In this document: piece after piece, positions 8,586-17,206 of the stretch
Layout: each line of letters opens with the position of its first letter
Numbering within the stretch: the first letter of the stretch is position 1
From: Candidatus Manganitrophaceae bacterium
Lineage (GTDB): Bacteria > Nitrospirota > Nitrospiria > SBBL01 > Manganitrophaceae
Assembly (NCBI GenBank): GCA_016200325.1
Contig: JACQEZ010000019.1
Coordinates: 248,001-312,000, forward strand
Reading direction: 5' to 3'
DNA: 64,000 bases
Position numbers and translations under genes: made by a program
Notes under the pieces: generated by a model
What the model was told of the DNA's origin: nothing
Databases searched by the model: none
The model's input: the letters and a program-made list of their open reading frames with translations, nothing else

Positions 8586-9035
8586 TCAGACCGCCGCTTT
8601 CAGTTCGGAGGTGCAGTGGGGACACCGGCTTGCCTTAAGCGGAACGGCGAGAAGACAGTAAGGGCAGTCTTTGGTGCTCGGCGCGGGCGCGGCCACCGTC
8701 TCTGACCGTCGCTTCATCGCGTTGATCTGCCGAATCAGCAGAAAGATCACAAAGGCAACGATCAGAAAATCAATGACGCTGTTGAGGAAGAGGCCGTAAT
8801 TCACGGTCGCGGCACCGGCCGCCTTCGCCTCGGCCAATGAGGCAACCGGCTTTTCGGAGAGGTTAAAAAAAAGGTTGGAAAAATCGACCTTGCCGAGGAG
8901 CAGTCCGACCGGGGGCATCATAATGTCATTTACGAAGGAGTTGACGATCCGGCCGAAGGCGGCGCCGAGGATAATCCCCACCGCCATGTCGAGCACGTTT
9001 CCGCGCATGGCGAATTCTTTAAATTCCTTAAACAT
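8586..9035 (-). CDS. mscL: Large-conductance mechanosensitive channel MscL with C-terminal zinc ribbon
   Basis: MscL opens at high membrane tension to release solutes on osmotic downshock. The N-terminal amphipathic helix ([20 protein letters not shown]) and TM1 ([21 protein letters not shown]) are canonical, and TM2 lies near residues 85-108. After TM2 the protein extends past the usual cytoplasmic helix and ends in a CPYC-x10-CPHC pair, a zinc-ribbon knuckle. The start at MFKEF has AAGGAGG 7 nt upstream; an in-frame TTG six codons earlier would place that Shine-Dalgarno inside the gene and is less likely. Length 149 aa against about 136 for E. coli MscL. Confidence 0.95.
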   Translation of the reverse strand: MFKEFKEFAMRGNVLDMAVGIILGAAFGRIVNSFVNDIMMPPVGLLLGKVDFSNLFFNLSEKPVASLAEAKAAGAATVNYGLFLNSVIDFLIVAFVIFLLIRQINAMKRRSETVAAPAPSTKDCPYCLLAVPLKASRCPHCTSELKAAV

Positions 9036-9145
9036 CGTCACTCCTCCTTTCAAAGAATAGGGTCGGTCCGATTCTTCCCGGAAGAGACATGATATGCTGA
9101 CCGATTATTCCATGTCAACATACAAAAGCGGCGTTAAGATCGGTC

Positions 9146-10291
9146 TCACGCCGTGCTGTATTTTGCCCTCAAGGTGAGGAGGACGGCGCCGAGGCCGAAG
9201 AGGATGACGAAGAAGGTTATCAAGCCGCCGGGGCCCGGAATCAGCGTCACAAACGCATAGACAAAAAGCCCGATCAGCAATCCCCATCCCGGATCTCCTC
9301 TCTTCCCCATCCGTTCCAGGAGGGCGGTGCCGGCCCAGAGGAGGATGACAATCCGAGCCAAATAGAGGCTGATTAAATAGAGGGGGAATAGAATGAGTGC
9401 GAGCGGAATCCCGACGACCGTGACCAGAAGGGTCAAGAGGACGACCGGGGTGACGATCAGCCAGATCAGTCCCCAGCCCAATGAGGCCATCGGATGCTCC
9501 TTGAGCGTTGAGACAACGGCGCGGCTGAATCCCGGAAGGAGAAAAATCAACAGCAGCCCCATGATCAAGGTCGACACAAGACTGATGATCTTAAAAAAGA
9601 AGAAGAGACCCGCCATCATCCCGACGATTCGGCCCGGGGAAAAATCGGACATCGGAGACGGCGTTCGCTGCATCACCATCCCTTCGATTTTCGCCCCCGG
9701 CTCGATCTTCGCCGGATCTCGGCTCCGGTAGGTCATGTCGCCGACGACGACGGCGGTCGGCGTCAGCCGGACATCCCCCGCCATCGCTTTTAAGTTCCGA
9801 TCGATCTTGCCGGAGACCGTTACATTTCCCGCAGCAGAGGTCACATTCCCATGGACGACCGCGGCCTCGGTCAAATCAATTTGACCGCCGGCGAGCGTCA
9901 GGTTTTTCCCGACCTCCCCCCTTACGCGGACCTCTCCTCCCATTAACCGAGCATCCTGTCCGACCCTCCCGGCGAGATCAATTTTCCCACCGGCCGCGAG
10001 AAGATCCCCGTCGACCGTGCCGGCCACCCGGATCTCCCTGCCCGCCGCATAGAGATCGCCATGGACCGTTCCCAAGATCTCGACGACATCCCCCCAGGCA
10101 AAATAGTCTTCGTTAATCACCTGGTCGCGATCAAGGGTGATGATTCGCTTGGAAGCGTCGTCCCGCGACGCCGGCTCGGCCATCGCAGCAGTCGCCTGCA
10201 GCAAACCCATCACCAAGATCATAATCATCATGAGAGGCAGCATCACCCCTGCCCCTCTCTGTTGAATTTCTTCTTCTCCTTCGACCCTCAT
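9146..10291 (-). CDS. Bactofilin-like beta-helix fused to a multi-pass membrane domain
   Basis: After a signal-anchor (about 18-38) residues 60-200 form a run of short polar repeats (GTVHGDLYAAG, GTVDGDLLAAGGKIDLAG, GEVGKNLTLAGGQIDLT), typical of polymer-forming bactofilin-type beta-helices. The second half has four or five hydrophobic helices. This domain order suggests a membrane-anchored scaffold facing the periplasm. GGAGG lies 7 nt before the chosen ATG; a GTG one codon earlier is possible. A 50-residue membrane peptide gene ends 16 bases upstream and is probably co-transcribed. Function is inferred from the fold only. Confidence 0.75.
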   Translation of the reverse strand: MRVEGEEEIQQRGAGVMLPLMMIMILVMGLLQATAAMAEPASRDDASKRIITLDRDQVINEDYFAWGDVVEILGTVHGDLYAAGREIRVAGTVDGDLLAAGGKIDLAGRVGQDARLMGGEVRVRGEVGKNLTLAGGQIDLTEAAVVHGNVTSAAGNVTVSGKIDRNLKAMAGDVRLTPTAVVVGDMTYRSRDPAKIEPGAKIEGMVMQRTPSPMSDFSPGRIVGMMAGLFFFFKIISLVSTLIMGLLLIFLLPGFSRAVVSTLKEHPMASLGWGLIWLIVTPVVLLTLLVTVVGIPLALILFPLYLISLYLARIVILLWAGTALLERMGKRGDPGWGLLIGLFVYAFVTLIPGPGGLITFFVILFGLGAVLLTLRAKYSTA

Positions 10292-10307
10292 CACCCTCCC
10301 TCCAAAA

Positions 10308-10460
10308 TCATTGATTCGGCCGTTGACCTCCCATGAGAAATCCGATAAGGAACCCGATGATCAGCACAAACGTCGGCGGCCCCTCTCCACCTCGTTGCTC
10401 AATGGCCTCGCTCGGACCTTCCCGCTCCATTTCATCCGCGCTCTCTCGATCTCGCTTCAA
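10308..10460 (-). CDS. 50-aa membrane peptide upstream of the bactofilin-like gene
   Basis: From a TTG with GGGGG six bases upstream, the frame encodes a charged N-terminus (MKRDRESADEMEREGPSEAI) and one hydrophobic helix (TFVLIIGFLIGFLMGG). A short tail, QRPNQ, precedes TGA. An internal ATG (complement of 10428-10430) would give a 40-residue form. It stops 16 bases before the bactofilin-like gene on the same strand, which suggests co-transcription and perhaps a partner role. There is no recognised family, and the start codon is uncertain. Confidence 0.45.
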   Translation of the reverse strand: MKRDRESADEMEREGPSEAIEQRGGEGPPTFVLIIGFLIGFLMGGQRPNQ

Positions 10461-10672
10461 GAGACCCCCTTTCAGTAGATGCCCTCATCAAACCGCACAA
10501 TACCACCCGCGCCCCGAACCTTCCCTACCTCCTCCATTTTGATCAGGATTGAGGCGGAGAACAATCCCCCTTATGGGGCATTTTTTCGAGATCAGGCTGG
10601 GCCGTGACGCTATAGAGCGAGCGGTGGGTGGTTCAATGAGAGCATTTCAAAGTAAAGCTGGGATTAGTAGGA

Positions 10673-12136
10673 TTAGGAAGTGGTGTTGCTCAGGAGATAA
10701 AACCGATTTTGAGAACCGTTGATGTAGGCAAAGCCGATGCTTTGGATGCCCCGCGTGGCTTGGGAGGTGAAGAAGCCGGGAACCAGCGCGATCGGCGGCG
10801 CGTCTGTATTGTAACCGAGGTTGCCGATAAAATTTCCGGCCCCATCGCCGAATAACAGGAGGACTTTGTTCGAGGCCGGAAGCGAGACGGCGAGATCGGC
10901 CTGCTTCCCTTGCTTGTTCAGATTAAAATCACCCGAACTGATCGACGTCGGCGCCGATTCTACCGGCGTGAATTGCGTCGGCTGAAAGGTGCCGTCTCCC
11001 TTTCCGAGGGATATTGAGATTTGACTGGTGGAAGGATGGGTCGCAGCCAGATCGGCTATTTGATCTTGATTGAATTGGCCGATCGCAATAGACGTGGGGG
11101 GCGAAGGGAACGTAACCGAGAGGGGGGCTGAAAATGCGCCGGCGCCATTCCCCAGCAAGACCAGCACATCGTTTGCTCCTTCGCGCAGCACGGCGAGATC
11201 GGTCAGATTGTCCCCATTGAAATCGGCCGAGACCATCTGAATCAATTTTCCTCCCAGCGCGACGGGAGCCTGGGGAGTGAAATTCCCCGATTGGCGGTCT
11301 TGAAGAAAGAGGATCACCGATCCGTCTTCGGTCCCGACAACGAGGTCGGAATTGCGGGTGTTCACGTCGCCGTGAAAGCGTCCGACGGTCAGCGCCGAGG
11401 GGATTTTTCCTGAAAGAGGATTTGAAGCGGGATCCGAGAGCGGAAGCGGGATCGCCGTGCTCGTGAAAGGATCTTGCGCACGCCCCTTTTGTCCACGAAT
11501 CAGTTTAATTTCGGACTCATTTCTTCCGGCAATTGCAACATCGGCGGTAAAGTCGGCCGTGTTGAGAAAATCGCCGACGCTGATGGCCACCGGCTGATTG
11601 ATCGAAACCTGCGCCTGCTTCTGGAAAAGACCATTGCCGATCCCAAGGAAAATCGTCACAAGATTGCCGGAAGGGGTCGCCGTGATGAGATCCGGAACGC
11701 CATCATCGTTTAGGTCGATGACCTGGCCGCCCGGAACCGAATATCCTCCGATCACCATCAACGTGGAACCGGCCGGAACGACCTCTCCCGGCAATTTTGA
11801 GAAGGCGGTCGTCGTCACAGCCGCATTTCCAAATCTCGACGGATCTTCTTGGCTCACCGCCTGAATGGTCGTGGTCCCCGTGATGTTCAGCGGGGCCCGG
11901 TAAAGGCCGGTGGTCGGGCTGATGCTCCCCGGGCCGGTGATCTGCCAGATCACCCCCTTGTTTAACGTTCCGTCTACGCTGGCAGAGAATTGCACCTCTC
12001 CGCCGGCAGGAACCGCGAAGAATGAGGGCGCGACTGTGATTTGCGCTTCGCTGCTCGAATGCTTCTGTCCACAGGCGAAGAGCAACGATGTCAATGATAG
12101 AAGGGATATCAAAAGAAGTCGGCTTAAAAATGTCAT
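10673..12136 (-). CDS. FG-GAP/VCBS-repeat lipoprotein with N-terminal Ig-like domain
   Basis: This protein of about 487 residues has a lipoprotein signal (LLSLTSLLFAC, lipid-modified Cys). An Ig-like domain follows (about 35-115, ending in VTTTAFSK), then a series of FG-GAP/VCBS blades with Ca-binding-like signatures such as DLNDDGVPDLI, DFNGDNLTDLAVL and QFNQDQIADLAA. These form an integrin-type beta-propeller on the cell surface or periplasmic leaflet. The start at MTFLSRLLL is chosen because GAGAGG sits 8 nt upstream; a frame open 39 bases earlier would precede the signal. It faces away from the next minus-strand gene by 55 bases. Adhesion or structural role is inferred. Confidence 0.8.
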   Translation of the reverse strand: MTFLSRLLLISLLSLTSLLFACGQKHSSSEAQITVAPSFFAVPAGGEVQFSASVDGTLNKGVIWQITGPGSISPTTGLYRAPLNITGTTTIQAVSQEDPSRFGNAAVTTTAFSKLPGEVVPAGSTLMVIGGYSVPGGQVIDLNDDGVPDLITATPSGNLVTIFLGIGNGLFQKQAQVSINQPVAISVGDFLNTADFTADVAIAGRNESEIKLIRGQKGRAQDPFTSTAIPLPLSDPASNPLSGKIPSALTVGRFHGDVNTRNSDLVVGTEDGSVILFLQDRQSGNFTPQAPVALGGKLIQMVSADFNGDNLTDLAVLREGANDVLVLLGNGAGAFSAPLSVTFPSPPTSIAIGQFNQDQIADLAATHPSTSQISISLGKGDGTFQPTQFTPVESAPTSISSGDFNLNKQGKQADLAVSLPASNKVLLLFGDGAGNFIGNLGYNTDAPPIALVPGFFTSQATRGIQSIGFAYINGSQNRFYLLSNTTS

Positions 12137-12191
12137 GGAGAAACCTCTCATTAAGAATACTGCGAAGGGTCTCATTTGGCAACCAAGCCGG

Positions 12192-13520
12192 TCATCGCTT
12201 TTCCTGTTCGACGACCCGGATCTCCTGCCATTTTTCCGAGCGGTAGCGGAGCAGAGTCAATGTCATCCGCGTAAACCAGTCGACGACCATCACCCCCCAG
12301 ACATAGAGGATCCCGGCCGGCCGGACGAATGAAAAATAAAGGGCGAGAGGAACCCGGATCAACCACGCCCCGATGAAGGTGACCGCCAGAAGAAAGCGGG
12401 TGTCTCCCGCCCCTCTGAGCGATCCGGAGAGGACCATCGTAATGGCCAAGGGAATCTGAATGAGCGCCACCACTTTCAGGAAGAGGGTTCCCAAGCGGAT
12501 CACCTCCGCATCCTCGGTGAACAACCGGAGCAAGAGATAGGGGAAAAAGAAAAAGAGAATTCCCATCGACGCCATGACCAACACCGCCAAGCGATTTGCT
12601 TCCCAATTCTCCATCTTCGCTCGCTGATATTGCAGCGCGCCGATGCTCTGTCCCACTGAAGTGACGGCGGCCACGGCAAAGCCGCTTCCGGCCATGAATG
12701 AGAACGCCTCAATCGCAAGCCCCACCTGATGCGCCGCATAGGTGACGGTGCCATAGACGAGCACCGCGCGGGCATAAGAGATCTGCGCCAGCTGTTGGAT
12801 GATCCGATCGAAGCAAAAGGGGAGACCGACCCGAACCACCTGCCGGATCAGGTCGGGCCGAAACGGGGTTCGGCGAAGAAACCCTTTTTGAAAAGCGCGG
12901 ACCAAGAGGTAGACGGAACCGAAGATCTCCGAGATGCCGACCGCAATCGCCGCCCCCTGCACTCCCATCGCCGTGAAGCCGAATTTTCCATAGATAAGGG
13001 TATAAGCGATCCCCAGGTGGAGCAGATTGACGCCGATAATGCCGATCATCGGGGTCCGTGTGTCGGCTCGCCCATGCATGATCGCCGAGAGAAGGTCGAC
13101 GCCGACGCTGAACGGCAGGAAAAGAAAGATATAAAAAAGATAGGCGTCGACCAAGCCGGCCACCGCCGGCTCCGCGCCGAGGAGGGAGCCCTGCCGGCGA
13201 AGGAGAAGACCTGCGGCGGCAAGAAGCACGCTTAACCCAATGCCGACCCAGAGGGCGCTGAACGCCGCTTCCGAAGCGCGCTGTTTGTTGTCTGCGCCGG
13301 TCAACTGGGCGACGATGACCGTCGTCCCAACCGACAATCCGGCGATCACACTCATCAAGAGGACAATGACCAATTGGGAGAGGCCGACCGCCGCAATGGC
13401 CGAGGCCCCCAGCCCGCCGACCAGAAAGATATCGGCCGTGGTCACCGCCCGTTCCAGAAGGCTGCTCGCCACCACCGGAAGGGCCAGCGCCAGGATCTGC
13501 TTTCGAACCGCTCTTCTCAT
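12192..13520 (-). CDS. MATE-family multidrug/Na+ antiporter
   Basis: This 442-residue protein has twelve predicted transmembrane helices in two similar halves of six, as in NorM/DinF proteins that export cationic drugs in exchange for Na+ or H+. Family signatures include GTTVIVAQLTGA in the first half and GQSIGALQYQRA in the second. The chosen start is MRRAVRKQ, just before TM1, although no good Shine-Dalgarno is visible. The frame is open another 43 codons upstream, so the start is uncertain. It is divergent from the inositol-phosphatase gene. Confidence 0.9.
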   Translation of the reverse strand: MRRAVRKQILALALPVVASSLLERAVTTADIFLVGGLGASAIAAVGLSQLVIVLLMSVIAGLSVGTTVIVAQLTGADNKQRASEAAFSALWVGIGLSVLLAAAGLLLRRQGSLLGAEPAVAGLVDAYLFYIFLFLPFSVGVDLLSAIMHGRADTRTPMIGIIGVNLLHLGIAYTLIYGKFGFTAMGVQGAAIAVGISEIFGSVYLLVRAFQKGFLRRTPFRPDLIRQVVRVGLPFCFDRIIQQLAQISYARAVLVYGTVTYAAHQVGLAIEAFSFMAGSGFAVAAVTSVGQSIGALQYQRAKMENWEANRLAVLVMASMGILFFFFPYLLLRLFTEDAEVIRLGTLFLKVVALIQIPLAITMVLSGSLRGAGDTRFLLAVTFIGAWLIRVPLALYFSFVRPAGILYVWGVMVVDWFTRMTLTLLRYRSEKWQEIRVVEQEKR

Positions 13521-13698
13521 TCGCGCGCCGGACCCGGGTGCCGAGGGATGAACGACGCGGAAAATCGGAAAAAATGGGAGGGGATAAAATAAAAATCTTT
13601 TTCGCGCATAGGACGTTGAGATTATATCCGGTTTATCCTGGAACGGCAACCGGCCACCCGATTTTTACCTTTCCGATAAAACATGTTATCATGCCGTC

Positions 13699-14484
13699 AT
13701 GATCAATCTGGCACCGTTTCGAGAGGTTGCCCTTCGCGCCGCCAAAAAGGCCGGCCGCATTCACATTAAAGGGCATCAAGGAGAGCTCCAAGTCTCGTAT
13801 AAAGGAGACCTGAATCTGGTGACGAACGTCGACACCCTCTCGGAGGAAGCGATCGTCGCGCTGATTAACCGCCACTTCCCCGACCACCAGATTTTGGCGG
13901 AAGAAGGACACGATCGCACCGAGCCTTCTCCCTATCGCTGGATCATCGACCCGCTTGATGGGACCACCAACTACGCCCATCATTTTCCCTTCTTTTGTGT
14001 CTCGATCGCCCTGGAGATCCGGGGGAAGATCCACCTCGGGGTGGTCTTCGACCCTTCTCGCAATGAGCTGTTTTTCGCCGAACGCGGGAAGGGGGCCTTC
14101 CTGAACGATCGGCCAATCCACGTTTCCTCCGCCGCCGCGTTGGGAAAAAGCCTTCTGGTCACCGGCTTCGCTTATGATGTCCGAACCGATCCGGTCAATA
14201 ACTTTAATCACTTCATCAATTTCAGCATGAAGGCGCAAGGGGTTCGACGGACCGGCTCCGCCGCGCTCGACCTCTGTTATGTCGCCTCGGGACGCCTCGA
14301 CGGCTTCTGGGAGCTCAAGCTTCACCCGTGGGATACCGCCGCGGGAAGCCTGATTTTGGCCGAAGCGGGCGGAAAACTGAGCGACTTCTCCGGAAAGCCC
14401 TTTTCGATCTACGACGAAGAGCTCTTGGCGAGCAATGGGAAGATCCATCAAGAGATGATTGAAGTGATTCAAAGAAAGAGATGA
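13699..14484 (+). CDS. Inositol monophosphatase-family phosphatase (SuhB-like)
   Basis: This 261-residue Mg-dependent phosphatase removes phosphate from inositol-1-phosphate or related sugar or nucleotide phosphates. The metal-binding motifs are intact: LAEEG (E68/E69), the hallmark IDPLDGTTNYAH at 83-94, and WDTAAGSLILAEAGG near the C-terminus. Length matches SuhB (about 267). Its TGA overlaps the ATG of the next gene (ATGA), coupling it to an MFS transporter. The true substrate cannot be told from sequence. Confidence 0.93.
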   Translation: MINLAPFREVALRAAKKAGRIHIKGHQGELQVSYKGDLNLVTNVDTLSEEAIVALINRHFPDHQILAEEGHDRTEPSPYRWIIDPLDGTTNYAHHFPFFCVSIALEIRGKIHLGVVFDPSRNELFFAERGKGAFLNDRPIHVSSAAALGKSLLVTGFAYDVRTDPVNNFNHFINFSMKAQGVRRTGSAALDLCYVASGRLDGFWELKLHPWDTAAGSLILAEAGGKLSDFSGKPFSIYDEELLASNGKIHQEMIEVIQRKR

Positions 14485-15767
14485 AGGCAACCGCCCCGCC
14501 GCCGGTCACCCGGCGAGAGCAGATCAGCTGGTGCCTTTACGATTTTGCGAACTCGGCTTTCACGACGGTGATCGTCACCGTCGCTTACAGCGTCTACTTC
14601 ACGGAGGTGGTCGCTAAGGAGGGGGGCGCCACCCTCTGGGGAAGGGGGATCGCTTTCTCGATGCTCCTGGTGGCCCTTCTCTCGCCGATCTTAGGGGCCC
14701 TGGCCGACTACTCGGGGAAGAAAAAGCGCTTTCTCTTCTTCTTTACCGTCGTCTGCATCTTGTTTACCGCGCTCCTTTATTTTGTCCGCGAGGGGGAGTG
14801 GTTTCGCGGCCTTCTCTTCTTCACGATTGCAAATGTCGGCTACAATGCCGCCCTCACTTTTTATGACGCATTTTTAAAAGAATTGACCTCCGATGAGCGG
14901 ATGGGCCGGCTCTCGGGGTATGGCTGGGCGGTCGGTTATATCGGCGGCTTCTTCTCGCTCCTGATCGTCGCGCCGCTCATCCGGGGGGGGTTCGACGAGG
15001 CGTCGCTCCCCGCTTTCCGCTTTTCATTTGTCGTGACCGCCCTCTTTTTTCTTCTTTTCTCCCTCCCCCTTTTTCTCTGGGTTCGGGAACGGCTCCCGCC
15101 GCAGGGGCCGCCCCGAACCGATTCTTATCTAAAGATCGGCTTTAAAAGAATGGCAAACACCTTTGTCAGCATCCGGCGCTTTCGAGAGCTGATCAAGTTC
15201 TTCATCGCCTATCTCTTTTACAACGATGCCATCAATACGGTGATTGTTTTTTCATCGATCTTCGCCCGCCAAGTTCTTCAGTTCACCCCTTCCGAACTGG
15301 TGACCTATTTCATCATTACGCAGGTCAGCGCCGCCGCCGGCGCTTTCCTCTTCGCTCCGCTGACCGACCGGCTCGGCCCGAAACGGACGATCTCCATTAC
15401 CCTGGTCGGCTGGATCCTCGTTGTGATCTGGGCTTATCAAGTCGAGACCCGCCTCGGTTTCTACGGCGTCGGACTTTCGGCAGGGAGCATTCTCGGGGCA
15501 ACACAGTCGGCGAGCCGAACCCTCCTCGCTCGATTCGCGCCCCTCCAAAAGAGCGCCGAGTTTTTCGGTTTTTTTTCACTGACCGGAAAGATTTCAGCCT
15601 CGATCGGCCCGCTCTTCTACGGTGAAATCGTCCGATGGACCGGCAGTCAGCGCTGGGCAACCCTCTCCCTCACCCTCTTCTTTTTGATCGGTCTGATCCT
15701 CCTCCAAATGGTGAATGAACAGAAAGGGATCCGCTCCGCCGCCGATTGGCAATCCGGCCCAGAGTGA
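14481..15767 (+). CDS. UMF1/Atg22-type MFS transporter
   Basis: This 428-residue protein has twelve membrane segments. The N-terminus ISWCLYDFANSAFTTVIVTVAYSVYF is diagnostic of the UMF1/Atg22-like family of the major facilitator superfamily, whose yeast member exports amino acids from the vacuole. A characteristic loop, YNAALTFYDAFLKEL, and a GYGWAVGYIGGFFS segment follow. It is translationally coupled to the upstream phosphatase by a 4-base overlap, hinting at a shared substrate pathway. The direction and cargo are unknown. Confidence 0.9.
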   Translation: MKATAPPPVTRREQISWCLYDFANSAFTTVIVTVAYSVYFTEVVAKEGGATLWGRGIAFSMLLVALLSPILGALADYSGKKKRFLFFFTVVCILFTALLYFVREGEWFRGLLFFTIANVGYNAALTFYDAFLKELTSDERMGRLSGYGWAVGYIGGFFSLLIVAPLIRGGFDEASLPAFRFSFVVTALFFLLFSLPLFLWVRERLPPQGPPRTDSYLKIGFKRMANTFVSIRRFRELIKFFIAYLFYNDAINTVIVFSSIFARQVLQFTPSELVTYFIITQVSAAAGAFLFAPLTDRLGPKRTISITLVGWILVVIWAYQVETRLGFYGVGLSAGSILGATQSASRTLLARFAPLQKSAEFFGFFSLTGKISASIGPLFYGEIVRWTGSQRWATLSLTLFFLIGLILLQMVNEQKGIRSAADWQSGPE

Positions 15768-15974
15768 CATTTTTTGTCCACTCATGGGTAATTCTCGTTA
15801 TGCTCCTCCGATCTAACCTTTTTACCACCATTCTTAATACCGTCTAAGCCTTTGATTTATATAGCTCCTCATCATTTCTTACATTATACAGCATTGGTAT
15901 GGAAATTGCTCTCATTCTAGCTATCTATTTTCCTCATTTTCCCAATACTTAGACCCTTTCCATCAAGGCGGGCA

Positions 15975-17195
15975 ATGACCCTAGGGATATCCCAGAGAGG
16001 AAAGACCTCCGTGTTTAAAATGGCGATCTCTTCCCTCAGCCTGCTCATTGCCACCCTCCGAGACTTTTTAATCTTATGGTCCCCTCGGTTTATCGTTCGC
16101 CTCTTCATTCGTAAAGGGGATTATGCCTTCCTGATCCATCCGAGAGATCTCTCCGATGTCTCTCGAAAGTATCCTTTTTCTTCATATCTTCCCTCCCGGT
16201 GGGTGGAGGCCATCACGCGGATGATGTGGCCGATCATCGGATCCCGTATCACCGGCCTCCGGTCGATCAAAACGGGGGAGGAGAAAACCGGCTATATCGT
16301 GATCTGTCCCCTCACCCCGGAGCAGATGCACTACAATCAGCGCCTCGCAAAAAAAAGGATCCTCCAGACAACCCGGCTGGCGGAAAAACTCGGCTGCAGT
16401 GTGATCGGTCTGGGGGCCCTTTCCACCTCCATGAGCATGGGAGGAGAGTATCTCACCGGCAAGACGGCGATCGGGGTGACGACGGGACATGCGTATACCT
16501 GTTCTGTCATTCTACAGATGCTCGATGAGGTGGCCAACATCCTCGGCGTCGACCTGCATCAAAAGACGCTGGCGATCGTCGGGGCAGCCGGCTATATGGG
16601 AGTTCCCTGCACACGGATTCTTTCCGAGAAAAAGAAGGTAGGGAAGCTCCTCATCGTCGATCGTCCGTCAAAACGTCTCGTACTCGACCTGATGAAAAGA
16701 AGAATTCAAGTGGTGCCGATTGAGGTGGCGACGACGCTTCAAAGCCTTCGCCAGGCCGATATTGTCATCGTCGTCACCAACTCCGTTGAAGTCCTCATCA
16801 AACCGGAACATTTAAAACCGGGCGCCGTCGTCCTGGACGATACCCAACCGCGAAACACGTCCAGAGATCTTCTTTGGGAAAGGCCCGATGCCCTCATCCT
16901 CGATGTCGTCGCCCAGGCCCCCGGGGTCAATACCCATTTTCCATTCGGCTTTCCACAGAAAGAAGATATTTTTACCTGTTGCGGCGAAGTCCTCCTTTTA
17001 GCGGCTTATGATTGGAAGGGGAATTTCGCGGTCGGCCCCTTCGAAGATCAATTGATTCATCAGATCACGGAATGGAGCCAAAATATGAATTTCAAAATCG
17101 CGCCTCTCAGAAGCTTCAATGAACTCGTCTCACGGGAAAAGCTGGAATACATCAAGACCTTTCATCAGCCGATCACCGCAACCTTTCCGAAATAG
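15975..17195 (+). CDS. Acyl-ACP reductase (AAR)-like Rossmann enzyme
   Basis: This 406-residue protein resembles cyanobacterial long-chain acyl-ACP reductase, which makes fatty aldehydes from acyl-ACP with NADPH. Seen: VIGLGALSTSMSMGGEYLTG followed by TTGHAYT (cf. the GLGGFTS...TTGN core of AAR), a dinucleotide site IVGAAGYMGVPCTRIL, and VLDDTQPRN. Near the C-terminus is IFTCCGEVLLLA, matching the FACFAEAMLLE segment that holds the AAR catalytic cysteine. An N-terminal extension of about 80 residues is unlike AAR. Starts at residue 1, an in-frame GTG or MAISS are all possible. It sits 11 bases before a 7TM histidine kinase. The reaction is inferred from family resemblance. Confidence 0.65.
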   Translation: MTLGISQRGKTSVFKMAISSLSLLIATLRDFLILWSPRFIVRLFIRKGDYAFLIHPRDLSDVSRKYPFSSYLPSRWVEAITRMMWPIIGSRITGLRSIKTGEEKTGYIVICPLTPEQMHYNQRLAKKRILQTTRLAEKLGCSVIGLGALSTSMSMGGEYLTGKTAIGVTTGHAYTCSVILQMLDEVANILGVDLHQKTLAIVGAAGYMGVPCTRILSEKKKVGKLLIVDRPSKRLVLDLMKRRIQVVPIEVATTLQSLRQADIVIVVTNSVEVLIKPEHLKPGAVVLDDTQPRNTSRDLLWERPDALILDVVAQAPGVNTHFPFGFPQKEDIFTCCGEVLLLAAYDWKGNFAVGPFEDQLIHQITEWSQNMNFKIAPLRSFNELVSREKLEYIKTFHQPITATFPK

Positions 17196-17206
17196 AGCCG
17201 GTGTGA

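Noticed and set aside
10561-10590. CCCC/GGGG hairpin with T-run on plus
   Set aside because: The stem is only 4 bp and no plus-strand gene ends upstream of it.
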